Assembly (NCBI GenBank): GCA_028288165.1
Contig: JAQBOG010000015.1
Location: 1-64,000 of the forward strand
DNA length: 64,000 nt
From: Sphingobacteriales bacterium
GTDB lineage: Bacteria; Bacteroidota; Bacteroidia; Sphingobacteriales; Sphingobacteriaceae
Direction of reading: 5' to 3'
Each line of letters starts with the position of its first letter. Positions within the stretch are counted from its first letter, which is position 1. Made by a program: the position numbers and the translations under genes. A model generated the notes under the pieces. That model worked only from the letters and a program-made list of their open reading frames with translations, searched no databases and had not been told where the DNA came from. Of this stretch, positions 8,364 to 17,740 are shown piece by piece.

Positions 8364-9875
8364 TTAATATCCAGGATTTTGGTCTTCCTCATTGATCAAT
8401 TCATTTTGTTTGATCTCTGATTCTGGAATAGGATACCTGGTATGGAAAGATGAGATTGTGTTCGATTGTTTAGCCCAAGGGTTTCTTTCACGCACAAGTG
8501 GCACCAAATTACCAGTACGAATTAAATCCATTCGTCTCCATCCTTCAAAACAGAGCTCTCTCATCCGCTCATCCAAAATATTGGTTCTGAATTGAGTATC
8601 TGACATTGCTGGTGACCAGGTGTAAGCAGCTGGCAATGTACCGCCAAAGGCTCTGGCTCTTACCGTTGTGTTTACTAAATTAACAGCAGCTGCAGTTTGA
8701 CCTATTTCATTCAGACATTCTGCTTTACATAAAATAATGTCAGATAGGCGTAGGTAATACATTAGTCCACCAGAATTCCAGAAGTTTTGCACGCCCTGTG
8801 TACGAATATCTTCAAACTTTTTAATATGTGGTTCTAGTTCGTCAGCCTGACCTGTCCAGGTAATTGTTGGTTTTCTTCCATCCGGCAACGTAAAATCATA
8901 TCTTATACTTGCTGCCTTTCTTGTGTCTCCTGGTTCCCATATCCCTCCGTCTGAAACAGCCTTATGACAATATGCAGTGGGTAGCATTAAATCATATCCT
9001 CCGAAGTAAGTATTTGAATTTACATCTGCTACAGCTCTTGAACCAGCATGGTGCTGAGCCATATTATTATCCGGGTAGATGTTTACAAATTGAAAAGCAT
9101 AAATGGACTCACTTGAGTTCTGGTTTAATCTTGTGTCAAACAAATCTGCATAATTATTAAGCAAAGCATATTTTGGGATAACCATATCAAAATATTGTAT
9201 TGCTTTATTATAATCACGAACAGTTGATTCCACAGGGGCATATAGATAAACCTTTCCTAGTAATGCCAAAGCAGCAAATTTTGTCGGAATTTTCTTATCC
9301 TGTTGTGTTTCAGGTAAATTTTGTGCTGCAAGTTCCAAGTCTTTAATTATAAACTCAAAAACATCTTTTAGTGGCTGCCTTGATTCTCGCATATTATCCG
9401 CATCAATAATAGGAATTGGCCCCCAAAGCATGGCTAACTCAAAAGTTAATGTAGCTCGTATGAAAGCTGCTTGAGCCTTAAGCTCGTTGGTTTTGGCATA
9501 ATGCACAGCTTTCGCGGCGGCAGTAATTACCGGCCATCTTTTATTCCACTGTTCAGCTAAAGAGGAGTTAGTAGGATTTAGAGCTCCATTATATTTATCT
9601 AATCCTGCTTGTACATTATTTTCATTAACCTGCTGCCCCCCTTGCTTACCTTCGTCTGTGCCAAGGGTAAAAATAAAACCACCTCTGTCTTGCTTGGTGT
9701 TGCGCCACTGTGTATATAAGCCCGAAACTAAGAGCTTGATATTTTCTTCTTTTGAATAGACCTCTTCTTCTGTCAAAGCCGTTTTTGGCTTTTCATCCAG
9801 AAATTTGGTGCAGGAAGTGAATACCACTATTCCTATAAAAATTATTATCTTATATAAGAGATTTATACTTTTCAT
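8364..9875 (-). CDS. SusD/RagB-family glycan-binding outer-membrane lipoprotein
   Basis: 503 residues. It has a lipoprotein signal ending FTSC (Cys22) followed by TKFLDEKPKTALTEEEVY, the usual start of SusD proteins. The helical body (EQWNKRWPVITAAAKAVHYA, AALALLGKVYLYAP) and the C-terminal RagB/SusD block (LRLSDIILCKAECLNEIG ... NILDERMRELCFEGWRRMDL) are both present. SusD proteins sit on the lid of the SusC channel and capture glycan outside the cell. It lies 78 bp downstream of susC on the same strand, the standard pair. The length is normal and the gene intact. A strong hairpin follows it. The glycan is not identifiable, but the linked clan GH-D enzyme suggests an alpha-galactose-containing substrate. 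Confidence 0.95.
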   Translation of the reverse strand: MKSINLLYKIIIFIGIVVFTSCTKFLDEKPKTALTEEEVYSKEENIKLLVSGLYTQWRNTKQDRGGFIFTLGTDEGKQGGQQVNENNVQAGLDKYNGALNPTNSSLAEQWNKRWPVITAAAKAVHYAKTNELKAQAAFIRATLTFELAMLWGPIPIIDADNMRESRQPLKDVFEFIIKDLELAAQNLPETQQDKKIPTKFAALALLGKVYLYAPVESTVRDYNKAIQYFDMVIPKYALLNNYADLFDTRLNQNSSESIYAFQFVNIYPDNNMAQHHAGSRAVADVNSNTYFGGYDLMLPTAYCHKAVSDGGIWEPGDTRKAASIRYDFTLPDGRKPTITWTGQADELEPHIKKFEDIRTQGVQNFWNSGGLMYYLRLSDIILCKAECLNEIGQTAAAVNLVNTTVRARAFGGTLPAAYTWSPAMSDTQFRTNILDERMRELCFEGWRRMDLIRTGNLVPLVRERNPWAKQSNTISSFHTRYPIPESEIKQNELINEEDQNPGY

Positions 9876-9953
9876 CTGTTTTTTATTTATTATGATACAA
9901 AACGCGTTGAAACAATTCGAAACGGTTTCATCGTTTATTATTAAGATATAAGA

Positions 9954-12900
9954 CTAGAAACTTGCATTTAATCCAACCACAAACATTCTAGCAGTAGGAT
10001 AACCATCTCCATTTGCAGGATCATATCCTTTATATTTTGTAGAAGTAAAAAGATTGTTCCCTGTAGTATATACTTTCAGATTTCCTAACCCAACCCTTTT
10101 TACTGTTAGTGAGGGAAGATTATATGCTAAGGTTAAAGAAGCCAATCGCAGATACGACGCGTCTTGTATCCCCCAAGATGTTTCACCGGAAGAAAAACGC
10201 ACAGAATTATCATAAGTAGCTCTTGGTATATTGGTATTGGTGTTAGTGGGTGTCCAGCGGTCCAACATATCGGTATGTGCCGCACCATAACCGGTTCCAC
10301 TCATTAACCCTTCATAATAACCACTCACAGCCTTTGCACCGTAAGAATAAGTAAACACTGTATTTAATGATACTCCCTTCCAGGATAATTGAGAAGAGAA
10401 GCCTCCAAAAAACTTAGGATCTTTTTTTCCTATAATAACCCTGTCATTTTCATCAATGATTCCATAACCTACTTCACCTGCTTTTTGTTGGTCTTTAGGA
10501 AGAATATCACCCGGCTGTAAGGTTTTACCTGGCAAGGTTAAACTATTTACATATGGCATATCCGACTCCTGTATTATCCTATCAAATTCCCACATGTAAA
10601 TGGTATTCAGAGATTGACCAAGAAAAAAGTTTCCTTCTCTTTGTATGTCTGTGCCTGTAAACCCGCCGTAACTATAAATCGCATCAACAGCACCATATAA
10701 CTTTGTAATTTTATTTTTATCTGTAGAAATATTTGCAGAAATATCCCATTTGAGATCTTTGTTATCTACAATTAATCCGGTTACAGTAAGTTCAACACCT
10801 TTGTTTGTCACTTCTCCAATATTCTCAATGGCTTCGCGATACCCTGTAAGTGTTGAAAGAGACCGTCTTATAAGCAAATTGGAGTTAACAATATTAAAGT
10901 GCTCCGCAGTAATCTGTAGCCTTTTATTTAACAGGCTTAAGTCTAATCCTATATTTAACTGGTCTTGTTTTTCCCAGGTTAGTGAGGGAGTCCCCCTTAA
11001 TCCGGTGGAATTAAAAGAAACATTGCCATTAGAATATGCAGTAGAATATAAGCTTTCGAAGGAATAGTCCGGAATATTTTGATTACCTACACTACCATAG
11101 CCTAAACGTAATTTCACAAGGTCAAAAATTTGCTGATCCTTCATGAAGCTTTCATTTGTAACATTCCATGCTAGCGCTAATGAAGGGAACAGCCCCCATT
11201 TATGCCCTTCAGCAAATTTAGAAGAACCATCTCTTCTGGCCGTTACGGTAGCAAAATATCTATTATCATAGTCATAATTTCCTCTCACCAGATAGGACAT
11301 TAGGGAGGATGCAGTAAAATTAGAACCTAAAACAAAATTTTGTTTATCGAATGCTGCGCCTAAATTATAATAGCTAAAATCATCTGTAGGAAAATCTCTG
11401 GCAGAAACATTGGTATAATTATAGTTGTTCTTACTCATACTTGTACCTACCAACCCGGTAATTCTGTGTTTATTAAAAGTACGTTCATACGTTACAGAAT
11501 TATCCCATTGGTAATTAGAAATATGATCAAAATTTTGTACTGCCTTACCTCTATAAGAATCCCTTTTGGCTTGTTGAATGTCACTAGGTATATACTGATA
11601 GTAGTCCTGATTAGTAAGATCTACAGAAAATGTGCTACGAATATTTAAACCTTTAATGGGATTAGCATTTATATAATTGGATGAAAAAATTCTGCTTTTG
11701 GATGTGTTACTTTCAATTCGCATTGAATTGAATGGATTTTCCATATTAATGTCCCAATTATTACCCCAAGCTAAATACAATGTATCCCTGTTTATTGGCA
11801 ATAATGGATTTGCAGCTCTAGCCACACCAAAAACTTTTCCATCTACCAAATCATCTTTAGATTTGGTGAAGGAAGTATTAGTACCAACTTTTAACCAGGG
11901 CTTTATAGTTTGCTCGGCATTTATGCGTCCGGAATACTTTTGAAATCCTGAACTTTTAACCAAACCGTCTTGACCTGAATAACCAAAACTCATAAAATAA
12001 GTGCTTTTATCTGTTCCACCAGAAAAACTCAATGCATGATTTTGTTGAAAGGCTGATCTGGTTACTTCATTTAACCAATTATAGCTATCCCCATTTTTAT
12101 ATGATGTATTTTCGTAATCTGCAAACCATAGCTTTCCTGCACCTAATAATTCATTGTTAATAAAATCTTGCCTCGTTGCATTTGGATGTAAAGTATAGTA
12201 TGCCCCACCAACAGTTTTAGAATTTTCTAAAGCATCTATCCTTAATTCATACATATCTTTTGCACCCAATGTTAGAGACTTGTTTGTAAAATTTTGTACA
12301 CCAAACCAAGCATCATAAGCAACTTTCCCTTCTCCGTTTTTACCTTTTTTGGTAGTAATTACAACCACGCCATTAGCGCCTCTTGATCCATAAAGTGCGG
12401 TAGAAGATGCATCTTTCAAAACGTTAACAGAAGCAACATCATTCAAATTTATCAGGTTAAAATCTCTATCCATAACAATACCATCCACCACATAGATAGG
12501 ATTACCTCCAAATTGCATGGAGTTATTTCCACGAATTTTAATTCCGGCGGCTCCTCCAGGTACAGGATTACTTTGTATAAAAACCCCGGCTGCCCTACCT
12601 TGCAAAGCGTCATTTACGCTAGTGACAGGCCGCTCATTAAGTGTTTTTTCATTCACACTAACAACAGCTCCTGTTAAATCCTTTTGTTTAAAGGATGCTC
12701 CTACAACAACCACCTCATTCATTAACATAGTATTTGAAGATAGGATGATGTTAATTTTTGATTGATTATTAATAGCAACTTCCTTTGTCAAAAAACCAAT
12801 AGAACTAAATACCAAGGTGCCATTTGCAGGTACGTTAAAAGTATAATCACCAGTAAGAGAGGTAGCTGTTTTTTTAGTGGTTCCTTTTAAAGTGATACTA

Positions 12901-13076
12901 ACTGCGGGAAGAGGGCTTCCGTCATCCTCTGTAACCTTTCCAGAAACGTTTATATTTTTTACGGCAGTTTCATTTTCTTGCGAAAAAACACTATTGCAGA
13001 AAAGCATAAACAACATCAAAAAGCTAATACTCTTAGCTCTTTTGATGAAAAATTGATTGTAATCGTTAATTTTCAT
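9954..13076 (-). CDS. SusC/RagA-family TonB-linked outer-membrane transporter
   Basis: 1040 residues. A signal peptide (ending near NSVFSQEN) is followed by a carboxypeptidase-regulatory-like domain (NVSGKVTEDDGSPLPAVSIT), a TonB-box-like MLMNEVVVVG, the plug (VNDALQGRAAGVFIQS ... YVVDGIV ... DASSTALYGSRGANGVV) and a C-terminal 22-strand-type barrel ending in GLNASF with the terminal aromatic. It imports oligosaccharides across the outer membrane using TonB energy together with the downstream SusD. The start ATG at 13076 precedes a good signal peptide. A plausible promoter and an ACTAT repeat lie about 470-510 bp upstream. No break is seen. Confidence 0.95.
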   Translation of the reverse strand: MKINDYNQFFIKRAKSISFLMLFMLFCNSVFSQENETAVKNINVSGKVTEDDGSPLPAVSITLKGTTKKTATSLTGDYTFNVPANGTLVFSSIGFLTKEVAINNQSKINIILSSNTMLMNEVVVVGASFKQKDLTGAVVSVNEKTLNERPVTSVNDALQGRAAGVFIQSNPVPGGAAGIKIRGNNSMQFGGNPIYVVDGIVMDRDFNLINLNDVASVNVLKDASSTALYGSRGANGVVVITTKKGKNGEGKVAYDAWFGVQNFTNKSLTLGAKDMYELRIDALENSKTVGGAYYTLHPNATRQDFINNELLGAGKLWFADYENTSYKNGDSYNWLNEVTRSAFQQNHALSFSGGTDKSTYFMSFGYSGQDGLVKSSGFQKYSGRINAEQTIKPWLKVGTNTSFTKSKDDLVDGKVFGVARAANPLLPINRDTLYLAWGNNWDINMENPFNSMRIESNTSKSRIFSSNYINANPIKGLNIRSTFSVDLTNQDYYQYIPSDIQQAKRDSYRGKAVQNFDHISNYQWDNSVTYERTFNKHRITGLVGTSMSKNNYNYTNVSARDFPTDDFSYYNLGAAFDKQNFVLGSNFTASSLMSYLVRGNYDYDNRYFATVTARRDGSSKFAEGHKWGLFPSLALAWNVTNESFMKDQQIFDLVKLRLGYGSVGNQNIPDYSFESLYSTAYSNGNVSFNSTGLRGTPSLTWEKQDQLNIGLDLSLLNKRLQITAEHFNIVNSNLLIRRSLSTLTGYREAIENIGEVTNKGVELTVTGLIVDNKDLKWDISANISTDKNKITKLYGAVDAIYSYGGFTGTDIQREGNFFLGQSLNTIYMWEFDRIIQESDMPYVNSLTLPGKTLQPGDILPKDQQKAGEVGYGIIDENDRVIIGKKDPKFFGGFSSQLSWKGVSLNTVFTYSYGAKAVSGYYEGLMSGTGYGAAHTDMLDRWTPTNTNTNIPRATYDNSVRFSSGETSWGIQDASYLRLASLTLAYNLPSLTVKRVGLGNLKVYTTGNNLFTSTKYKGYDPANGDGYPTARMFVVGLNASF

Positions 13077-13112
13077 ATCGCATTTTAATGGTTATAGATT
13101 TATTTAATAGAC

Positions 13113-13399
13113 TTATTTATTTTTGTTTTTTACCCTTTTTCTGTTTTTGGCTTTTTTCGTTTTGTGATTAGAGGAAAACTTAAAACTAAAATTGCCGTCC
13201 TCTTCGGTTGCTACTTCTTGCTGAGCTATCCCATTTAATATAGACTTGTAATAGGAATAATTCCGACGCAGTGCAATACAGTTCCCGAAAGTTCAGAAGC
13301 CGCCTGAGTATTTAAATTTTCTGGAAGGAAGAGTGTTATAAGGAAGAAAAACAGAAATGATGACATTAAAAATTCAGTAATAGCGTATTTCAAATTCAT
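13113..13399 (-). pseudogene. Possible small broken gene upstream of susC
   Basis: An ATG at 13399 opens MNLKYAITEFLMSSFLFFFL (signal-like) followed by LFLPENLNTQ and stops after 57 codons. An overlapping second frame then reads RRNYSYYKSILNGIAQQEVA, then EEDGNFSFKFSS, and a lysine-rich tail ending at 13113. Together they could be one short secreted protein of about 85 residues carrying a single frameshift. I do not recognise the family. It may instead be part of a long susC leader. Confidence 0.3.
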
Positions 13400-13547
13400 T
13401 CAGATTGGTTTTAATTGTTAATTAGTGCTCTCCCTGATGCATTTTCTGCAATAAATTGTCAGAATCTTGGTTAATAGATTTTTATAGGAAACTCAGTTTA
13501 TTTTAATGAAGGCTCTTAAATTGGTTGAATTGGTTCCTTATATCAAC

Positions 13548-13572
13548 ACTATACTATGCTATACTATACTAT
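13548..13572. promoter_or_regulatory. ACTAT pentamer array, probable operator of susC
   Basis: Five tandem pentamers, four ACTAT and one GCTAT in the middle, fill 25 bp just downstream of the predicted transcription start of the susC operon. A shorter version occurs at 607-620. Position just after the start site and recurrence at the other end of the locus suggest a repressor operator, perhaps for the GntR regulator. Confidence 0.4.
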
Positions 13573-13581
13573 AAATAAAGC

Positions 13582-13614
13582 CAAATGTACACGTTTTTCT
13601 GATATAAAAAACAA
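13582..13614 (-). promoter_or_regulatory. Bacteroidota-type promoter for susCD
   Basis: On the minus strand TACATTTG (13582-13589) matches the TAnnTTTG -7 element of Bacteroidota, with TTG about 22 bp upstream (13612-13614), slightly longer than the usual spacing. It would give a leader of about 500 bases before susC. An A-rich tract lies just upstream (13617-13642). Confidence 0.45.
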
Positions 13615-13961
13615 AACAAGAAAAAAAGAAAAAAAAAAAAATTTGTGTACCAATTCTGAAACTGAACAGCTATCTAAAAGAGATTGTAAATCCCAGACCG
13701 TAAGCGCTTAGGAAGGTCTTGAAAGACCTAAAGAAGACGGTATTTTAATAGTGAACGAGCTGTCCCGGCGTTGCCAATAAATGTTTCGTGAATTCCTGCA
13801 CTACGTTCAAGAGATTAGTACAGCATTATGATTCCTCACAGTCCTATAAAAACTTAATTACTGTGGTAGTACAACCTTTGAGTAAAAAAGAAGTCTTTAT
13901 AATTCTGGAAAAAATGAGGCTACTTCAAACTGTCTTCAAATTTATAGGCGATATTAGTAAT

Positions 13962-14639
13962 ATGAAGGTTTTGATCGTGGAAGACGAAGATGGTTTACGC
14001 AAAAGTATTGATCAATATTTAACTGCAGAAGGGAATGTTTGCGACTGTGCTTCAACATACGAAGCTGCTTCCCAGAAGCTGGCTATTTATGATTATGACT
14101 GTATTCTGCTTGATCTTACTTTGCCTGATGGTGAAGGCTTAGAATTATTGAGAAATCTAAAAAAAAGAAATAAGGCAGACGGTGTTCTTATTATTTCTGC
14201 CCGCAATTCCATAGATCAAAAGATTGAAGGTTTAAGCCTGGGAGCAGATGACTACTTAATTAAGCCATTCTATTTATCCGAACTTAATGCAAGGATTATG
14301 GCTATTGTGAGAAGGCGAAACTTTAATGGTAACGATCTTATTCATTTTAATGAAATTGAAATTAATCTTATCGCTAAAGAAATTAAAGTAAAGAACCTTC
14401 CGGTGTATTTTACCAGAAAAGAGTTTGACCTGATTTTATATTTTATAGCTAATAAAAATAAAGTTATTTCGAGGGCTGCCGCTGCGGAGCATATTTGGGG
14501 TGATGATGCTGACATGGCAGACAGTTTTGATTTTATCTACACCCATATTAAAAACATAAGGAAGAAACTGACCGATGCAGGGTCAAAAGATTACTTTAAT
14601 TCGGTATACGGAGTGGGATATAAATTTATAGATGCGTGA
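13962..14639 (+). CDS. OmpR/PhoB-family response regulator
   Basis: 225 residues from ATG 13962 (MKVLIVEDEDG). The frame stays open upstream to 13788, but that extension is unlike any receiver domain and the paralogue at 33 kb starts at the same point. Receiver domain residues 1-115 have the acidic pocket ED(7-8), the phospho-acceptor Asp51 (ILLDLTLPDG) and a conserved Lys in YLIKPF. The C-terminal winged helix ends VYGVGYKFIDA. It overlaps the histidine kinase by 4 bp. The pair heads the redox gene cluster on the same strand, so it probably controls Rieske-to-cytochrome b expression. The region 13650-13960 holds no other convincing gene. Confidence 0.92.
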   Translation: MKVLIVEDEDGLRKSIDQYLTAEGNVCDCASTYEAASQKLAIYDYDCILLDLTLPDGEGLELLRNLKKRNKADGVLIISARNSIDQKIEGLSLGADDYLIKPFYLSELNARIMAIVRRRNFNGNDLIHFNEIEINLIAKEIKVKNLPVYFTRKEFDLILYFIANKNKVISRAAAAEHIWGDDADMADSFDFIYTHIKNIRKKLTDAGSKDYFNSVYGVGYKFIDA

Positions 14640-15904
14640 AACTATTCAGCAGGTATAACAGGCTTTTATTAATAATTAGCTTTTCAGGCTTACTTATTAT
14701 AGGTTTCCTGTTTTACAGAACACTTAGCTATTATCTGAATCGCCAAATTGACGATGATCTGCTTGAAGAGCTAATGGAGGTTAAAGAGTTTATGCATGAT
14801 AAAAATACACTTCCGGCTCCTAATTTTTTTGAAGATCTCATTGTTACTTACCACAAAGTTGAAAAAGCAAGCGGTATAAAAACTTTTTCGGATACTATCT
14901 ATTATAATCCTCAAAAACGACATCAAGAATCAGCAAGATATCTTAAAACTGATCTTACTCTGAATGGTCAGCCTTATAGGGTACTCGTAATTGCTTCAAA
15001 AGCCGAGCGTGAGGAGCAAATTCAAAGCATTTGCCTGATTATAATTATACCAGTTACATTCCTTCTGATTGCAATATTGCTGGTTAACCGCATCATGATT
15101 ACCCGCTTATGGCTCCCATTTAGGCAATTGGTTAAAAACATCAAAACTTTTAATGTGAATGATGAAGTTCCATTTGAGCCTGTTGTTACAGAAGTTCAGG
15201 AATTTAGTGAGCTTAATGAAGCTGTTGTTACGATGTCTTTGAAAGTAAAATCTGATTACAGGGAAATTAAACTGTTTACGGAAAATGCATCACATGAGAT
15301 GATGACGCCTTTAGCTGTCATCAATTCTAAACTGGATACGATGTTGCAGTCAAATATATTAGGTCCGGAGGAGAGTGAAACTTTGGCTGATCTTTATAAA
15401 GCAACTTCCCGGATTACCAAATTAAACCAATCCTTATTATTACTAGTCAAAATTGATAATAACCTGCTTCAGGAACAAGAAGAAATTAATATAAAAGAGC
15501 TTATTGAAGATAAGCTGCTTTTTTTCTACGAACTAATTAGTAAAAGAAATATCATCATAAATACAAACTTAAGTTCAAGCAGCGTATTCACAAGCCGTCA
15601 TCTGGTAGAAATATTGGTTAATAACTTATTTAGTAATGCAATACGGCATAATTATGATGGAGGACTTATAAATGTAGTACTTAGTTCAAATGACCTGAGC
15701 TTTAGCAACACCAGTCATAATCTTGAATTAGATCAGCAAAAAATCTTTGAACGATTTTATAAGGATACTACCTCTGAAGGTGCAGGTTTAGGCTTATCTA
15801 TATTGAAACAAATTTGTAACAGACGACATTTTAGCCTGAAATATAATTACAAAGATGATTTACATATTTTTCAAATCTCATTTAACAGCGAACACAACAA
15901 TTAG
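14636..15904 (+). CDS. Sensor histidine kinase, partner of the upstream regulator
   Basis: 422 residues: TM helix about 7-28, a periplasmic domain of about 100 residues, a second TM about 128-150, a HAMP-like linker, a HisKA phospho-acceptor His in FTENASHEMMTPLAVINSKL, an N box (LVNNLFSNAIRHN) and a G2 box (GAGLGLSI). The G1 box is reduced to FSNTSHN rather than DxGxG, as is common in this subfamily. Translationally coupled to the regulator (ATGA overlap). Its closest relative in the window is the kinase at 31734-32993, next to metal efflux genes, so the two pairs arose by duplication. The signal is unknown; a redox or metal cue is an inference. Confidence 0.92.
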   Translation: MKLFSRYNRLLLIISFSGLLIIGFLFYRTLSYYLNRQIDDDLLEELMEVKEFMHDKNTLPAPNFFEDLIVTYHKVEKASGIKTFSDTIYYNPQKRHQESARYLKTDLTLNGQPYRVLVIASKAEREEQIQSICLIIIIPVTFLLIAILLVNRIMITRLWLPFRQLVKNIKTFNVNDEVPFEPVVTEVQEFSELNEAVVTMSLKVKSDYREIKLFTENASHEMMTPLAVINSKLDTMLQSNILGPEESETLADLYKATSRITKLNQSLLLLVKIDNNLLQEQEEINIKELIEDKLLFFYELISKRNIIINTNLSSSSVFTSRHLVEILVNNLFSNAIRHNYDGGLINVVLSSNDLSFSNTSHNLELDQQKIFERFYKDTTSEGAGLGLSILKQICNRRHFSLKYNYKDDLHIFQISFNSEHNN

Positions 15905-15925
15905 ATAATTTACAAAGAATTAATT

Positions 15926-16348
15926 ATGGAAAGAAAGGAATTTTTATCCAGTCTGGGACTTGGAGCAGCATCTATAGCATTGTTAAACTGCATTGGATGC
16001 TCAAAAAACACAGATGGCCCTTCAGGTACCTCAGGGCCATCCGGTATTGATTTCACCTTAGATTTAAATGCATCAGCCAATGCGGCATTGCTTAATAATG
16101 GAGGTTACCTGTCAACAAATGGCCTTATTGTAGCTCGAACTTTAACAGGTAGCTATATTGCGGTTCAAAGATCCTGCACTCACGAAAATTACGGATTAAC
16201 CTATCAGGCAAATAGCAGCAGGTTTTATTGTAACAATCATGGTGCTGCTTTCTCAGAGAGTGGAGCAGTAAAAGCGGGTCCAGCAAACAGGCCCTTAACA
16301 GTTTATAACACTCAACTTGCCGGAACAACGTTAAGAGTATACTCATAA
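15926..16348 (+). CDS. Rieske [2Fe-2S] protein, exported
   Basis: 140 residues. The N-terminus MERKEFLSSLGLGAASIALL with a Cys-containing region (LLNCIGC) suggests membrane export, possibly as a lipoprotein. The Rieske ligands are complete: Cys84-Thr-His86 and Cys102-x2-His105 (CTHENYG ... FYCNNHG), separated by 15 residues. The rest is a small beta-rich fold (TVYNTQLAGTTLRVYS). It probably transfers electrons in the periplasm or on the outer face of the inner membrane. It is 21 bp after the histidine kinase and 12 bp before the thioredoxin-like gene, all one strand, so one operon is likely. A low-complexity Gly/Ser/Pro spacer (residues 30-40) separates anchor and domain. Confidence 0.9.
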   Translation: MERKEFLSSLGLGAASIALLNCIGCSKNTDGPSGTSGPSGIDFTLDLNASANAALLNNGGYLSTNGLIVARTLTGSYIAVQRSCTHENYGLTYQANSSRFYCNNHGAAFSESGAVKAGPANRPLTVYNTQLAGTTLRVYS

Positions 16349-16360
16349 AAACAAAAGAAT

Positions 16361-16795
16361 ATGAAACTGCTATTTTTAACACTTTTCTTCTTCGCTTCAA
16401 CACCTGCTGTTTGGCAAGGTAACTTTAACGAAGCTACCAAAGATGCCAAGGCATCCCACAAATTGATATTGCTAAATTTTTCAGGGTCTGACTGGTGCGG
16501 CCCATGTATCAGGCTAAGAAAAGAAATTCTTGAATCTGATGTATTTGGAAAATATGCGAGCCAGCACCTTGAACTGGTAAGAGCCGATTTTCCAAGGCAA
16601 AAAAAGAATCAGCTTCCGGCTGTCCAGGTAAAATTGAATGAGGCCCTGGCCGATCGTTATAATGCAGAAGGGAAGTTTCCATATACGCTCCTTATTGATG
16701 AAACCGGCAAAGTTCTCAAATCCTGGGAAGGCTATCCCAATGAAACACCGGAAAAATTTGTTCAGGAAATTTCTGATATAGCAGTAAAAAAGTAA
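16361..16795 (+). CDS. Exported thioredoxin-like protein (thioredoxin_7 type)
   Basis: 144 residues with a short signal peptide (MKLLFLTLFFFASTPA) and an active-site WCGPC at Cys46/Cys49 (NFSGSDWCGPCIRLRKEIL), then FPYTLLIDETGKVLKSWEGY. It is likely a periplasmic disulfide reductase or a thiol partner of the Cys-rich DUF4266 protein encoded two genes later. It lies 8 bp before apbE in the same operon. The same thioredoxin-ApbE-DUF4266-DUF3570 gene order is known in other Bacteroidota and proteobacteria, from general knowledge of these families. The gene is intact. Confidence 0.88.
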   Translation: MKLLFLTLFFFASTPAVWQGNFNEATKDAKASHKLILLNFSGSDWCGPCIRLRKEILESDVFGKYASQHLELVRADFPRQKKNQLPAVQVKLNEALADRYNAEGKFPYTLLIDETGKVLKSWEGYPNETPEKFVQEISDIAVKK

Positions 16796-16803
16796 AGCCA
16801 GTT

Positions 16804-17739
16804 ATGCCCGAAACTGTATCATGCAATAAGGTTGTGAAACTGATGGGTAACCGATTTGAGTTTACTGTACTTGCAACTGATATTGACACCGGAGATTTAG
16901 CTATACAAGCCGCTATTAATGAAGTTAAACGCATTGAAGAACTGCTTTCTACCTTTAAAGAAAGCAGCCAGGTTAACTATATCAACGGACATGCAGGACT
17001 AAAACCTGTTAAGGTTGATAACGAAGTTATTCAATTAATACAACGCTCAATAAAAATATCAGATTTAACTCAGGGAGCTTTTGATATTACGTATGGATCC
17101 ATTGATAAAAGCTTATGGAACTTTGATGTGAACATGACTTCCCTGCCTGATAAAGAAACAGCTCTACGTTCAGTTAGCCTAATAAATTATCAGAATATTG
17201 TTATTGGTCATCAGAATTCAACAGTTATGCTGAAACATACGGGAATGCGAATAGGTTTTGGAGGGATTGGTAAAGGCTATGCGGCAGACCGGGCCATGCA
17301 GGTATTGAAAGGGTTAGGAATAAAAAGTGGGATTGTAAATGCGGCAGGCGATTTGATTACCTGGGGAACACAGCTAAGCGGATCACCATGGACAATCGGA
17401 ATTGCCGATCCAGATCAAAAAACTAAAGCTTTCTCTTCACTTAATATCAGCAATATGGCTATCGCAACCTCGGGTAATTACGAAAAATATGCTATCGTAA
17501 ACGGGAAAAGGTATTCGCATACGATAGACCCTAAAACCGGATTACCGGTGAGCGGAATAAAGAGTGTAAGCATTATTTGCCCCAGCGCAGAACTTGCCGA
17601 TGCTCTTGCCACGCCCGTTATAGTAATGGGTGCAAAAGTCGGCCTCAACCTTATTAATCAGTTGCAGCATGTGGCTGCTGTGATTATTGATGATGCGGAT
17701 CAGATATTTACTTCTAAGAACATACACATTAAACATTGA
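16804..17739 (+). CDS. apbE: FAD:protein FMN transferase (ApbE family)
   Basis: 311 residues. ApbE covalently attaches FMN from FAD to a Ser/Thr of a flavoprotein, usually outside the cytoplasm. Family blocks visible are ELLSTFKESSQVNYIN, TQGAFDITYG, GGIGKGYAADRAM, VNAAGDLITWG (the usual GGD is AGD here), SHTIDPKTGLPV and DALATPVIVMG with the metal-site Asp/Thr. No signal peptide or lipobox is evident at the N-terminus (MPETVSCNKVVKL), which is unusual for an enzyme of this compartment. No classical target (FMN-binding, NqrB/C or RnfG type) is encoded nearby. It is flanked by thioredoxin and DUF4266 genes at gaps of 8 bp and 1 bp, so it is part of the same operon. Confidence 0.9.
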   Translation: MPETVSCNKVVKLMGNRFEFTVLATDIDTGDLAIQAAINEVKRIEELLSTFKESSQVNYINGHAGLKPVKVDNEVIQLIQRSIKISDLTQGAFDITYGSIDKSLWNFDVNMTSLPDKETALRSVSLINYQNIVIGHQNSTVMLKHTGMRIGFGGIGKGYAADRAMQVLKGLGIKSGIVNAAGDLITWGTQLSGSPWTIGIADPDQKTKAFSSLNISNMAIATSGNYEKYAIVNGKRYSHTIDPKTGLPVSGIKSVSIICPSAELADALATPVIVMGAKVGLNLINQLQHVAAVIIDDADQIFTSKNIHIKH

Positions 17740-17740
17740 T

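Noticed and set aside
13720..13770. Short peptide LERPKEDGILIVNELSRR resembling the start of a serine-recombinase catalytic block
   Set aside because: Only about 20 residues match the style of the motif, no flanking recombinase sequence is present and the frame closes at once.
13788..13961. N-terminal extension of the response regulator to an upstream ATG
   Set aside because: The receiver domain starts at MKVLIVED; the paralogue at 33 kb begins exactly there and the extension has no family resemblance.
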